Part shown: positions 1 to 8,166 of the stretch, piece after piece
How positions within the stretch are numbered: position 1 is the stretch's first letter
How the letters are laid out: every line of letters starts with the position of its first letter
Assembly (NCBI RefSeq): GCF_004765795.1
Contig: NZ_SBIV01000001.1
Coordinates: 682,001-746,000, forward strand
Direction of reading: 5' to 3'
Origin: Halorussus marinus
GTDB lineage: Archaea; Halobacteriota; Halobacteria; Halobacteriales; Haladaptataceae
DNA length: 64,000 nt
Program-made: the position numbers and the translations under genes
Notes under the pieces: generated by a model
What the model saw: only the letters and a program-made list of their open reading frames with translations
What the model was told of the DNA's origin: nothing
Database searches by the model: none

Positions 1-98
1 ATACGGAGATCGTGTCCTCTCACCGACAAGTAAGTGCCGGACGCTCGCGGCGGCGCCGAACCGAACCGGACTTACGATCGGCGTCTGACACGAGGGGT

Positions 99-296
99 AT
101 GGCCGACACGGAACTCCGCCGCCGGCTCGCCTACGTCCACCAGACGCTCGAACTGATCGCTCTCCTGCTCGCGGTCGCCGTCGCCCAGACGAACGCGATC
201 GGCCTCCTCGCGGGCGTCGGTGCCGTGGTCCTGCTGGCGGTGAACGTCGCCACTCGGACCTTCGGAGCGTCGGACGACGAACCGACCGCCGAATAG
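99..296 (+). CDS. small two-helix membrane protein, unknown function
   Basis: A 65-residue protein with an Arg-rich N-terminus, two hydrophobic stretches (about residues 15-32 and 34-51) and an acidic tail. The ATG at 99 is preferred because an A/T-rich TATA-like stretch lies about 27 nt upstream, as expected for a leaderless haloarchaeal gene; in-frame codons further upstream are Arg/Ser-rich and look non-coding. I do not recognise the family. It converges on the downstream thioesterase gene. Two short helices with little loop suggest a small integral membrane protein; no functional residue stands out. Confidence 0.6.
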   Translation: MADTELRRRLAYVHQTLELIALLLAVAVAQTNAIGLLAGVGAVVLLAVNVATRTFGASDDEPTAE

Positions 297-311
297 CGGT
301 CGCCCCGCCGG

Positions 312-737
312 CTACCCCGTCTTGTAGACGCCCCGGGCCTCGGCGACCGGCGTCCCGACGGCTTCGGCGTCTCCACGAGGCTCCTCCGAAGCCTTTCGGT
401 CCTCGGCGTACACCTCCACGTCGACCGCGCCCACGTCGCTCCCACACCGGACCACCTCGGCCTCCGCGCGCAGGTCGCCGGTCCCGGCTTCGAGGTAGTC
501 GATCCGCATGTCGATGGTGGGCACCGGCCGGTCGACGAGCGAGACCAGCGCCGCGCCGCCGACGGTGTCCGCGAGCGTGAACGTGACCCCGCCGTGGGCC
601 ATCTGGCGGTCGGCGTTCCACGACAGCTCCTCGCGCATCTCGACGCGACCCTCGGCGCGACCGTCCCCGACCTCCGTCACCTCGACGCCGAGCAAGTCGG
701 CGAACGGCATCTCCTCGAAGAAGGCTTCGACGTCCAT
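312..737 (-). CDS. PaaI-type hotdog-fold acyl-CoA thioesterase
   Basis: A 141-residue single hotdog domain. The family motif is visible: a conserved Asn (residue 41), then HGG (48-50) followed by Asp57, which in PaaI/YbgC-like thioesterases line the thioester site. The expected role is hydrolysis of an aromatic or short-chain acyl-CoA in the cytoplasm. The start used gives a normal PaaI length; an extension to 761 is possible but adds eight non-conserved residues. The gene is divergent from an enoyl-CoA hydratase 53 bp away, which fits shared acyl-CoA metabolism. A residual phenylacetate link is suggested by a phenylacetate-CoA ligase gene near 8-9 kb. The exact substrate cannot be read. Confidence 0.85.
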   Translation of the reverse strand: MDVEAFFEEMPFADLLGVEVTEVGDGRAEGRVEMREELSWNADRQMAHGGVTFTLADTVGGAALVSLVDRPVPTIDMRIDYLEAGTGDLRAEAEVVRCGSDVGAVDVEVYAEDRKASEEPRGDAEAVGTPVAEARGVYKTG

Positions 738-790
738 ACGTCGGGTCCGACCGGCGAGCAATTAAACGTGTGGCCTCCCACGTCGAAGCT

Positions 791-1555
791 ATGGACATCA
801 CCGACGACGACGGCGTACGCACCGTCACGTTCGACCGCCCCGAAGTGATGAACGCGTTCACCACCGAGACGGCCGCGCAACTGGCCGACGCGCTCGCCGA
901 TCTCGACCCCGACGACCACGACGCGGTCGTGCTCACCGGCGAGGGCCCGGCGTTCAGCGCCGGCGGCGACGTCGAGTCGATGGCCGAGCGCGAGGAGAGC
1001 CCCGAGGCCGCCTACGAGCGCATCGGCGAGACGTTCGGCCGCGTGGTCGAGGAGGCGATGTCCTCGCGGGTCCCGATCGTCGCCAAGGTGAACGGCGACG
1101 CCGTCGGCGCCGGCCTCGCCATCGCCGCGGTCGCGGACTTCGCCTACGCGGTCGAGTCGGCGACGTTCAGTTGCGCGTTCGTCCGGGTCGGGCTGATCCC
1201 CGACACCGGCGGTACCTTCCTGCTCCCGGAACTCGTCGGGCTCCGAACCGCGAAGCGACTCGCGTTCACCGGCGAGTTCTTCGACGCCGAGGAGGCGGCC
1301 CAACTGGGGCTGATCAACGAGGCGGTCGCCGACGACGCGCTCGACGACGCCGTCGACGACCTGCTCGATACCCTTCGAGCGCGCCCGACGCGGACGATCG
1401 GGCTCGCCAAGCGCGCCATCCACCGGAACCTCGGGAAGGGATGGAGCGACGCGCTCGACTACGAGAACGTCGTCCAGTCTCAGGCCTACGAGACGGCCGA
1501 ACACGAAGAGGGCGTCGCGGCGTTCCTCGACGGCCGGGAGCCCGAGTTCGAGTAG
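791..1555 (+). CDS. enoyl-CoA hydratase/isomerase (crotonase family)
   Basis: A 254-residue crotonase-fold protein of normal family length. The oxyanion-hole signature FSAGGD (55-60) and the NGDAVGAG motif (101-108) are intact. The second conserved segment reads GLIPDTGGT (134-142), with Asp138 near where classical hydratases carry a catalytic Glu; many isomerase-like and PaaG-like members vary here. It likely hydrates or isomerises an enoyl-CoA in fatty-acid or aromatic degradation. The start at 791 removes seven residues of an upstream in-frame extension and puts the start close behind a TATA-like TTAAAC stretch near 763. It is divergent from the thioesterase. Confidence 0.88.
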   Translation: MDITDDDGVRTVTFDRPEVMNAFTTETAAQLADALADLDPDDHDAVVLTGEGPAFSAGGDVESMAEREESPEAAYERIGETFGRVVEEAMSSRVPIVAKVNGDAVGAGLAIAAVADFAYAVESATFSCAFVRVGLIPDTGGTFLLPELVGLRTAKRLAFTGEFFDAEEAAQLGLINEAVADDALDDAVDDLLDTLRARPTRTIGLAKRAIHRNLGKGWSDALDYENVVQSQAYETAEHEEGVAAFLDGREPEFE

Positions 1556-1574
1556 TCTCCTTTTCGGCCGTTCG

Positions 1575-2300
1575 TCAGGCGAACAGCCGCCGGAAGGCGG
1601 CGTCCGGAAGCAGTTTCAAGAGCCACGCGACCGCGTACCACCGCCGGGGGACGTACGCGCGGCGAGGGGCCCGCCGGATCGCCCGGTGGACGCCGCGGGC
1701 CGCACGCTCGGGCGAGACCTCCCAGAACCGGCTCCCGCCGGTCGCCATCTCGGTGTCGACGTAGCCCGGCCGGACGTCGGTCACGGTCACGTCGGCGTCG
1801 AGGCGCTGGGCGCGGTACCGGAGCCCGTCGAGGTACCGCGAGACCCACGCCTTCGAGGCGCTGTACCCCGGCGCGACCCCGTTTCCGAACAGCGCCGCGA
1901 CCGACGAGACGCCGACGAGGTGGCCCTCGCCGCGTCGCTCGAAGTGGTCCAGCGCGACGTTCGCCCCCGCGGCGAACCCCCGGACGTTCACGTCGATGGT
2001 GCGGCGTTCGGGCTCCCAGTCGAGGGCCTCGTTGCCGTCGCCGACGCCGGCGTTGAGGACGACCACGTCGACGGCCTCCATCGCCTCGATCAGCCGGCCG
2101 AGCCGGTCTCTGGCGTCGTCAGGGTCCGAGAGGTCCACCTTCGCGACCGAGGTCTTCGTCGGGAGCCGTTCGCCGAGGGACTTCAGCCGGTCGAGCCGGC
2201 GGGCGGCAAGCCCCGTCTCGTAGCCGGCGTCCGCGAGTTCGCGGGCGAGCGCGGCGCCGATTCCCGACGAGGCGCCGACGATGAGTGCGCGTTCGGTCAT
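1575..2300 (-). CDS. short-chain dehydrogenase/reductase (SDR)
   Basis: A classical SDR of 241 residues. The nucleotide-binding motif GASSGIG sits at 9-15, the structural NAG motif at 84-86, the catalytic Ser at about 132-133, and the YxxxK pair at Tyr146 and Lys150. It therefore should be an active NAD(P)-dependent oxidoreductase; substrate unknown. The gene is convergent with the enoyl-CoA hydratase, with only 19 bp between stop codons. The C-terminal part (residues 190-241) is Arg- and aromatic-rich and resembles the DltE/YqjQ-like SDR subgroup that associates peripherally with membranes, but that is inference. Confidence 0.88.
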   Translation of the reverse strand: MTERALIVGASSGIGAALARELADAGYETGLAARRLDRLKSLGERLPTKTSVAKVDLSDPDDARDRLGRLIEAMEAVDVVVLNAGVGDGNEALDWEPERRTIDVNVRGFAAGANVALDHFERRGEGHLVGVSSVAALFGNGVAPGYSASKAWVSRYLDGLRYRAQRLDADVTVTDVRPGYVDTEMATGGSRFWEVSPERAARGVHRAIRRAPRRAYVPRRWYAVAWLLKLLPDAAFRRLFA

Positions 2301-2362
2301 GGCGGGAGCGTGGGGCGCCAGTGACTTCTACCGTTCGGAGCGCGCCGCGGCGACCGCCGAGG

Positions 2363-2830
2363 CTACTCGACGACGACGGCTCCTTTCATCCCCATCCGTT
2401 CGTGGGGGCGACAGTAGTATCTGTACACCCCTTTCCGATCGAACTCGCGTTCGAACGTTTCGCCCTCGGACTGGAGCGTCTCGCTCTCGAAGCTGTCGTC
2501 GTCGGCGACGACGTTGTGCATGCTCCCCTTCCCAGTCCACGTCCAGCGCACCGTCGTCCCCCGAGAAACCGACACCGCCGCCGGGGCGAACGCGAAGTGG
2601 CCCTCGTTGCCCGGCGCGCCGACCGTGACCTCGACGGCGTCGGCCCCCGTTTCGTCGGCGACGCCGTCGTAGTTCGACACGTCGTCGAACCACCCGTCGA
2701 ACTCGACGGACGTGGCGTCGGTCCCGTCGCCGCTCGCCGTACAGCCCGCGAGGCCGGCGACCGACAGTCCAGCCGCCGCCTCGAGTACTATCCGCCGGTC
2801 GACGAGGGCGGGCTCGGAGTGGTTCGACAT
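2363..2830 (-). CDS. halocyanin-like blue-copper lipoprotein
   Basis: A 155-residue secreted cupredoxin. An RR pair (12-13), a hydrophobic stretch and the lipobox LAGC (27-30) indicate Tat export and lipid anchoring at Cys30. The type-1 copper ligands are all present: His105, Cys140, His143 and Met146 or Met148 in the C-R-P-H-x-x-M-x-M loop. Halocyanins act as membrane-peripheral one-electron carriers in haloarchaeal respiratory chains. The acidic segment 33-65 is a linker. The gene is divergent from a three-helix membrane protein across a 197-bp spacer with no visible gene. A second halocyanin-like gene lies near 13.4 kb. Confidence 0.9.
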   Translation of the reverse strand: MSNHSEPALVDRRIVLEAAAGLSVAGLAGCTASGDGTDATSVEFDGWFDDVSNYDGVADETGADAVEVTVGAPGNEGHFAFAPAAVSVSRGTTVRWTWTGKGSMHNVVADDDSFESETLQSEGETFEREFDRKGVYRYYCRPHERMGMKGAVVVE

Positions 2831-3027
2831 CGACCGAGTGCTATCGCGCGACGGACCTAAAGTATATTCTCCGTGCCGTTCGGCGGCGCTGGCTCAGCCG
2901 GCGCTTACGGCCGATCTGTCCGCGCCACAAACGACCGCAGTTACCGCCTAACCGGCCGTACCCGTCGTCTACCTGCAGAAAACTCAAGTCGACGAATACC
3001 ATTCTGGGTACACATAGATCTCCAGAA

Positions 3028-3345
3028 ATGATTTCGCCACGACAACTACGCGGGACGGTCGCGACCGACCGGCGCGTCTGGCTGGTGGCGCTCGGACTGG
3101 TGGCCTGGGCCGCGCTCGGTCGCCTCACCGATTCGGCCCTCCTCACGGAACCGGTGATCCCGCTCGTGTACGCGTACCTCCTCGTCGCCGGCGGGGCCGT
3201 CCGACACGCCCCCGGATCGTACGGGTTCTGGGCCGGCTTCGCCGTCTTCTGCTTCTGTATCGCGGTCGTCGTCGTCCGCCTGTTCGACCGGCTCCGGGCG
3301 CGAGTCGCGACCGGCGGCGAGTCGCCCCGGCGGGAGGGCGAGTGA
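3028..3345 (+). CDS. three-helix membrane protein, unknown
   Basis: A 105-residue protein with three hydrophobic segments (about 18-33, 40-57, 63-84) and a basic then acidic C-terminal tail. No catalytic motif is seen and I do not recognise the family. Its stop lies 7 bp before the start of the secreted sugar dehydrogenase, so the two are probably co-transcribed. A membrane partner for the lipoprotein dehydrogenase, for example in electron hand-off to the chain, is possible but not shown. Confidence 0.65.
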   Translation: MISPRQLRGTVATDRRVWLVALGLVAWAALGRLTDSALLTEPVIPLVYAYLLVAGGAVRHAPGSYGFWAGFAVFCFCIAVVVVRLFDRLRARVATGGESPRREGE

Positions 3346-3352
3346 GCCGACG

Positions 3353-4708
3353 ATGAACCGCCGACAGTTCCTCGCCGTGGCCGCCACGACCGCGACGACC
3401 GCGACGGCGGGCTGTGTCGGCTCGGGACCGACCGACGGCGACCTCAGCCCGCTCGGGTCCGAACGCTCGATCGCGCTGGAGTCGGTCGCCGAGGGGTTCC
3501 GCGAGCCAGTGGCGTTCCAGACCGCTCGCGGTGACCGGCTCCGCTACGTCGCCGACAAGTACGGCCGAATCGCCGTCCACGACGAGTCGGGGGTCCGCGA
3601 GACGCCGTTCCTCGACGTCTCCGACCAGTTGGCCGAGCTCTCGACGTGGGAACAGGGACTGCTCGGGTTCGAACTTCACCCGGAGTTCGAAACCTCTCGC
3701 AAGTGTTACGTCCGCTACAGCGCGCCGCGCCGCGAGGGAACGCCCGCCGGGTTCAGTCACACCTTCGTGCTCTCGGAGTTCCGGGCGCGCCCGGACCTCC
3801 GGACCGTCGATCCCGACTCGGAGCGGACGCTCCTCGAAATCCCCGAACAGGGACCGAACCACAACTCCGGGGCGATCGTCTTCGGACCGGACGGATACCT
3901 GTACGTCGGCGTCGGCGACGGCCACTCTCGGGGCGGCGACCGCGGGACCGGCCACGCCGAGGACTGGTACTGGCTCAACGCGGGCGGGAACGGGCAGGAC
4001 GTCACCGAGAACCTCCGCGGGAGCGTCCTCCGGCTCGACGTCGACGACCGGGCGAACGGGAAGCCGTACGCGATTCCGGACGACAATCCGCTGGTCGGCG
4101 AGGACGGCCTCGACGAACAGTACGCGTGGGGGTTCCGGAACCCGTATCGGATGTCGTTCTCGGGCGAGGATCTCTACGTCGGCGACGTCGGGAAGGCGCA
4201 CGTCGAGGAGGTAAACAGGGTCGAGAAGGGCGGCAACTACGGCTGGAACGTCCGCGAGGGGACGCGGTGTCACGCCAACCGGTACGCCCTCGCGGCGCTG
4301 GCGAAGCTCCCGTGGTTCGACCAGACTTACCCGGTCTGCCCGGACGAGACGCCCGACGGCGACCCGCTGATCGATCCCGTGGTCGCGTATCCCCACGATC
4401 GGGACGGCGAGCCGTTCGGCCGTGCGGTGGTCGCGGGCTACCGCTACGAGAACGAGACGGTGCCCGCGATACGGGACGAGTACGTCTTCGGCGATCTGAG
4501 CGGGATCGGCTCGGGGCTCTACGCCGCGACGCCGACCGAGGAGGGCCGCTGGCCGATGCGGAGCCTCGACGTGGTCTCGGGTCCCGAGATGGCGAACCGC
4601 TTCGTCCTGTCGTTCGGACGGGACGCCGCGGGTGAACTCTACGTTCTCACCACGCAGTTCGCGGAGGGGACCGGCGCGGTCCATCGGATCGTCACGCCGG
4701 AGTCGTAG
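3353..4708 (+). CDS. PQQ-type soluble aldose sugar dehydrogenase (GSDH family), lipoprotein
   Basis: A 451-residue protein of the glucose/sorbosone dehydrogenase family, a six-bladed beta-propeller that oxidises aldoses outside the membrane, usually with PQQ. An RR motif at 3-4 and a lipobox ending at Cys21 indicate Tat export as a lipoprotein. The family signature NHNSG followed by FGPDGYLYVGVGD in the middle of the protein is well conserved, as are the later GNYGWN and GFRNPYR elements around the cofactor. It follows the three-helix membrane protein by 7 bp. PQQ synthesis genes are not in the window, so the cofactor may be scavenged or the protein may act differently. Confidence 0.88.
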   Translation: MNRRQFLAVAATTATTATAGCVGSGPTDGDLSPLGSERSIALESVAEGFREPVAFQTARGDRLRYVADKYGRIAVHDESGVRETPFLDVSDQLAELSTWEQGLLGFELHPEFETSRKCYVRYSAPRREGTPAGFSHTFVLSEFRARPDLRTVDPDSERTLLEIPEQGPNHNSGAIVFGPDGYLYVGVGDGHSRGGDRGTGHAEDWYWLNAGGNGQDVTENLRGSVLRLDVDDRANGKPYAIPDDNPLVGEDGLDEQYAWGFRNPYRMSFSGEDLYVGDVGKAHVEEVNRVEKGGNYGWNVREGTRCHANRYALAALAKLPWFDQTYPVCPDETPDGDPLIDPVVAYPHDRDGEPFGRAVVAGYRYENETVPAIRDEYVFGDLSGIGSGLYAATPTEEGRWPMRSLDVVSGPEMANRFVLSFGRDAAGELYVLTTQFAEGTGAVHRIVTPES

Positions 4709-4752
4709 CGCCGCGAGCGATCACGACGCGTGCCAACCGGACGGAAGCCGAC

Positions 4753-5214
4753 TCACTCCTCGCGTTTGACGAGGAACTTCATGTCGCCCTCGAACACCAC
4801 GGTGTCGTCTTGGTTCGTCATCGTGGTGTCGATGACGACCAGTCCGGCGTCGTCGCGAGTGCTCAGTTCCTTCGTCTCGGTGACCTCCATGTCGAGGCTG
4901 ATGGTGTCGTCCATGTAGACGGGGTTCGGGATGTCCATGTAGTTCATCCCGAGGAACGCGAGGACCGTGCGTTCGAGGATCCCGGTCCGGTAGACGAACC
5001 CGGTCGCGAGCACGAACGTCATCGGGCCGTGGGCCACCCGCTCGCCGAAGTGGCCCTCCTCGGCGTACTCCTTGTTGGTGTGGAGTTCGGTCCAGTCGCC
5101 CGCGAACGCCGAGTGCATCACGAAGTCGTACTCGGTGACCGTCCGCCCGACGCTCTCGAAGGTCTGGCCCGCCTCGAAGTCCTCGAAGTGGTGGGGTCGA
5201 TAGCTGTACGCCAT
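4753..5214 (-). CDS. MaoC-like (R)-specific enoyl-CoA hydratase
   Basis: A 153-residue single hotdog domain of the MaoC family. The hydratase-2 motif is present: catalytic Asp40 and His45 (GDWTELH), and the downstream AHG at 61-63. The reaction is hydration of a trans-2-enoyl-CoA to the (R)-3-hydroxyacyl-CoA, feeding fatty-acid or polyhydroxyalkanoate metabolism. It converges with the sugar dehydrogenase (44 bp between stops). A clear TATA-like stretch sits about 23-34 nt upstream of the ATG, so it is probably leaderless and expressed on its own. Confidence 0.87.
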   Translation of the reverse strand: MAYSYRPHHFEDFEAGQTFESVGRTVTEYDFVMHSAFAGDWTELHTNKEYAEEGHFGERVAHGPMTFVLATGFVYRTGILERTVLAFLGMNYMDIPNPVYMDDTISLDMEVTETKELSTRDDAGLVVIDTTMTNQDDTVVFEGDMKFLVKREE

Positions 5215-5236
5215 ACCGTCGCGTTCTCCGGTCGGC

Positions 5237-5248
5237 GATAAAATATTA
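5237..5248 (-). promoter_or_regulatory. TATA-like promoter element of the MaoC gene
   Basis: On the minus strand this AT-rich stretch (TAATATTTTATC) stands out in a GC-rich background and lies 23-34 nt before the ATG at 5214. That is the normal position for an archaeal TATA box of a leaderless transcript. It lies just beyond the stop codon of the upstream kinase gene. Confidence 0.6.
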
Positions 5249-5254
5249 TGGTGT

Positions 5255-6712
5255 TTAATCGGTGACGCGCCGGGTCGGGGCCACCCGCTCGAACTCGAAG
5301 CGCGCGCCGCCGTCGGCGCTCTCGGTGACCGAACACCGCCACCCGTAGACGTCGGCCATCTCCTGGACGAAGGTCAGTCCGAGCCCCATCCCGCCCCGGT
5401 CGGCCGCCGACGTGTACCCCGTCTCGAAGACGGTCTCTCGCTCCGCCGGCCCGATGCCCACACCGTCGTCGGCCACGTAGAACCCGTCGGGGAGATCGCC
5501 GACCGTGACGGTGACGCCGTCGCCGCCGTGTTCGATCGCGTTCTCGAAGAGGTTCCGGAACAGGTGGCGGGTGTAGGTGTCGTCGGCCTCGATGCTCGCG
5601 TCCGTCTCGACCGTCAGGGTCGCCTCCGATGCGTTCAGATCTGTCCACGCCTCACGGGCCACGTCGTCAAGTCGGACCGTCGAGGGCTCCGAGACCGCCT
5701 CCCCGCCCCGGGTCACGAGCAACATGATGTCGATCATGTCCTCGATCCGATCGAACGCTTCGGTGACGTACTCGACCGCCTCGGGGTCGGTCGCCGAATC
5801 GAGCTGGCGGCTGTATATCTGGCCGATGTTGACGGGGTTTCGGAGTTCGTGTGCGAGCAGGCTGGCGAAACTGTCGAGGCGCTCGTTCTGGCGCTCCAGT
5901 CGGCGCTCGCGCTCGTTACGTTCGGTCACGTCTCGGACGATTACCGCCCGGTCGGGGTCGCCGCCGTCGGGGCGGGCGAGCGGCGCGACGCTCCACTCGG
6001 CCGTGATCGTCTCCCCGGTGGCTGTCTGGAGCGCCGTCTCGTAGGTGCTCGGGGTGGCCGAGTCGGGCGTCAAATTGCGCTCGACCTCCTCGATGATGTC
6101 GTCTGCGCGTTCGGTCTCGTTGGCGACGAGGGAGGTGTGTGCCCCCAGAAGCTCCTCGCGGTCGTAGCCGACCAGTTCGGTGTAGGCGTCGTTGACCAGC
6201 CTGAAGCGGTTGTCGGCGTCGGCGACGAAGATGCCGTCGTCGACCGCTTCGACGATCGTGCGGTAGCGTTCGAGCTGGCGGCTGTACTCCTCGGCGTCGA
6301 CGGCCCGCGTCCGGCCCTGCCCGTCGTGGTATCCCATCCCGAGACCCGCGACGCTGGCGAGCGACGAGAGGATCAGGAAGTTCCCGAGGGGATCGGTGAG
6401 CGAGGAGACCGCCGCGATCAGGAGGAGAACGCCGACGATGACGCCGACGGCCCGGAGACACCAGACCGCGACGACGTGGTAGAGGTCGGGTCGGATGTCC
6501 GACTCCGGGAGCCGATACCCTCCGTACAAGAGCACGATCCCGCTCAGGCCGACGAGCAGCGAGACGACCTGCAGTTCGTCGGCTGATCGACCGGCCTCCG
6601 ACACGATCGGAAAGCCGACCGCGACCGCGACGTAGAGTCCGCCGAGCCCCAGAACGAAGCGCCGTCCCCCGACGGCCTCGACCCCCCGCGACAGGTACCC
6701 CATTACCCGCAT
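5255..6712 (-). CDS. membrane PAS-domain sensor histidine kinase
   Basis: A 485-residue kinase. About four transmembrane helices (residues 18-120), then a PAS domain (about 150-265, ending VIVRDVTERN), a HisKA-type helix with phospho-acceptor His288 in AHELRNP, and a C-terminal ATPase with N-box NLFENAIEH, G1 box DDGVGIG and G2 box GMGLGL. It should autophosphorylate in response to a signal sensed by the membrane or PAS part; no response regulator is adjacent. The start was set at the Met at 6712 because the upstream in-frame stretch is Arg-rich and non-coding in character; the Met at 6703 is an alternative. Its stop is 40 bp before the MaoC start. Confidence 0.88.
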   Translation of the reverse strand: MRVMGYLSRGVEAVGGRRFVLGLGGLYVAVAVGFPIVSEAGRSADELQVVSLLVGLSGIVLLYGGYRLPESDIRPDLYHVVAVWCLRAVGVIVGVLLLIAAVSSLTDPLGNFLILSSLASVAGLGMGYHDGQGRTRAVDAEEYSRQLERYRTIVEAVDDGIFVADADNRFRLVNDAYTELVGYDREELLGAHTSLVANETERADDIIEEVERNLTPDSATPSTYETALQTATGETITAEWSVAPLARPDGGDPDRAVIVRDVTERNERERRLERQNERLDSFASLLAHELRNPVNIGQIYSRQLDSATDPEAVEYVTEAFDRIEDMIDIMLLVTRGGEAVSEPSTVRLDDVAREAWTDLNASEATLTVETDASIEADDTYTRHLFRNLFENAIEHGGDGVTVTVGDLPDGFYVADDGVGIGPAERETVFETGYTSAADRGGMGLGLTFVQEMADVYGWRCSVTESADGGARFEFERVAPTRRVTD

Positions 6713-6901
6713 ATTAGCCAGTCGGTGGTGATGACGATTGTGGTCCTCTGAACTGTCACGTACGGGGTGGGTTCGCTCCCGTCGAGTCCCGACGCCCCGG
6801 GCTCGGGCGGATCGCGTTCGTCCCGGTCGCCTCGCGCCGCGCCGACCGCCTTTCCTTTTCAATTCCAATGAATTTTTGAACCAGTGGTCTCATGCACGCG
6901 T

Positions 6902-8155
6902 ATGAAGCGCCGTCCGTTCCTCCGGACCGTCGCCGGCGCGCTGGGGACCGGCGGGTGTGTGGGTCGGGCCGAGACGCCCCCGAGCGCTGTCGAGGCGACC
7001 GCCGATACGACTCCCCCCGACGGGTCGCTCGCCGTCGACCGCGTCGCGGCGTACGATCGGGCCGTGCGGCTCAACGATCTCGGCGAGGACCCCGACGGCG
7101 AGGTCGCGGAGTTCTCCGGGCTCGGAGACCGCGAGCGAGCGGTCGTCGACGCCGCCCTCGCCGGCGGCTACGAGACCGACGACCCGCCGACGTGGCTGGT
7201 GAAGTTCGCGAGCGGGACCGCCGTCGTCGAGCGCGAGGGGACCTACTACCGACTCGAACACACCCTCCCGACGACCGCGATCTCCGGGGAGGCCGTCGCG
7301 GCCTCGACCGTCGACGGCGAGATCGCGGACCACCAGACCTACGAGGACGCGGTCACCCACGACGGCCGGATCGCGACCGGGCTGGTCCGGCTCGCCCGGC
7401 GCGAGGGCGTCGAACTCACCTACGTCTGGCCCGGCCTCCGACGATTCTTGCGGGAGTACGACGCGGTCGAGTACCGGGGGACGGTGACGGCGTTGTCGGT
7501 GGAGGTCGACGACGGGGGCCCGCCCTACCGGCTCTCGGCCGGCGAGGCCTCGGTCTCCGCGGCGGTCGACGCCCCGGTGTGGAACGCCGCCACCGCCGAT
7601 CCGGCGGTCCGCGAACTCCTCGGGCGCGCGGCGGCGACCCGGGGCGCGTACGGCGTCGACGCCGCGCCCGACCGGTTCTTCGAGCGCGTCGCCGCTCACC
7701 CGTACGTCTACCTCGACGGCACGTTCTACGCGGCTTCCGTCGAGCGACGCGAGTCGACGTCGGTCTCGGTCGACGCCTCGGTCGCGGACGGAATCGTCCG
7801 GCTCTCGCTTCGCAACGTCGCCGATCGAGAGCTCTCGGTGACCGGACCCGTCCCGGCGCCGTTCGGCGTCCTCGACTGCCACCCGGTCGACGATCCCGAC
7901 GACCGGCGACTGCTCTGGAGCGACGCCTACGCCGCGAGCGACCACGTCCGAACCGACGGCCGGTCCGTCGAGCGGGTCGCGGACATCGAGGTCACCTCGT
8001 CGGTCGCGCCCGGCGAGCGGGTAGAAGCGACCTACGGGGTTCGCCCCGAGGCGCTCGCGAGCGGTCGATACGCCGTCGATGGCTCGGTCGGCGTCGAGCG
8101 CGACGGCGAGCGGTCGGTCCCGGTTCGGTACCGCGTCGAGTTCACGGTCCGGTAG
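6902..8155 (+). CDS. secreted lipoprotein, unknown function
   Basis: A 417-residue protein starting with an RR-type signal (residues 3-4) and a Cys lipobox (GGC, Cys18), so it is probably exported and anchored. The rest is acidic with no recognised enzyme motif. The C-terminal third (about 290-415) reads like alternating beta strands with VSVDASVADGIVRLSL and VEATYGVRPEALASGRYAV-like segments, suggesting an Ig-like sandwich. The ATG at 6902 is preferred over the Met six codons upstream because it directly precedes the basic n-region. The gene is divergent from the kinase. Confidence 0.7.
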   Translation: MKRRPFLRTVAGALGTGGCVGRAETPPSAVEATADTTPPDGSLAVDRVAAYDRAVRLNDLGEDPDGEVAEFSGLGDRERAVVDAALAGGYETDDPPTWLVKFASGTAVVEREGTYYRLEHTLPTTAISGEAVAASTVDGEIADHQTYEDAVTHDGRIATGLVRLARREGVELTYVWPGLRRFLREYDAVEYRGTVTALSVEVDDGGPPYRLSAGEASVSAAVDAPVWNAATADPAVRELLGRAAATRGAYGVDAAPDRFFERVAAHPYVYLDGTFYAASVERRESTSVSVDASVADGIVRLSLRNVADRELSVTGPVPAPFGVLDCHPVDDPDDRRLLWSDAYAASDHVRTDGRSVERVADIEVTSSVAPGERVEATYGVRPEALASGRYAVDGSVGVERDGERSVPVRYRVEFTVR

Positions 8156-8166
8156 CTCGGCCGGGG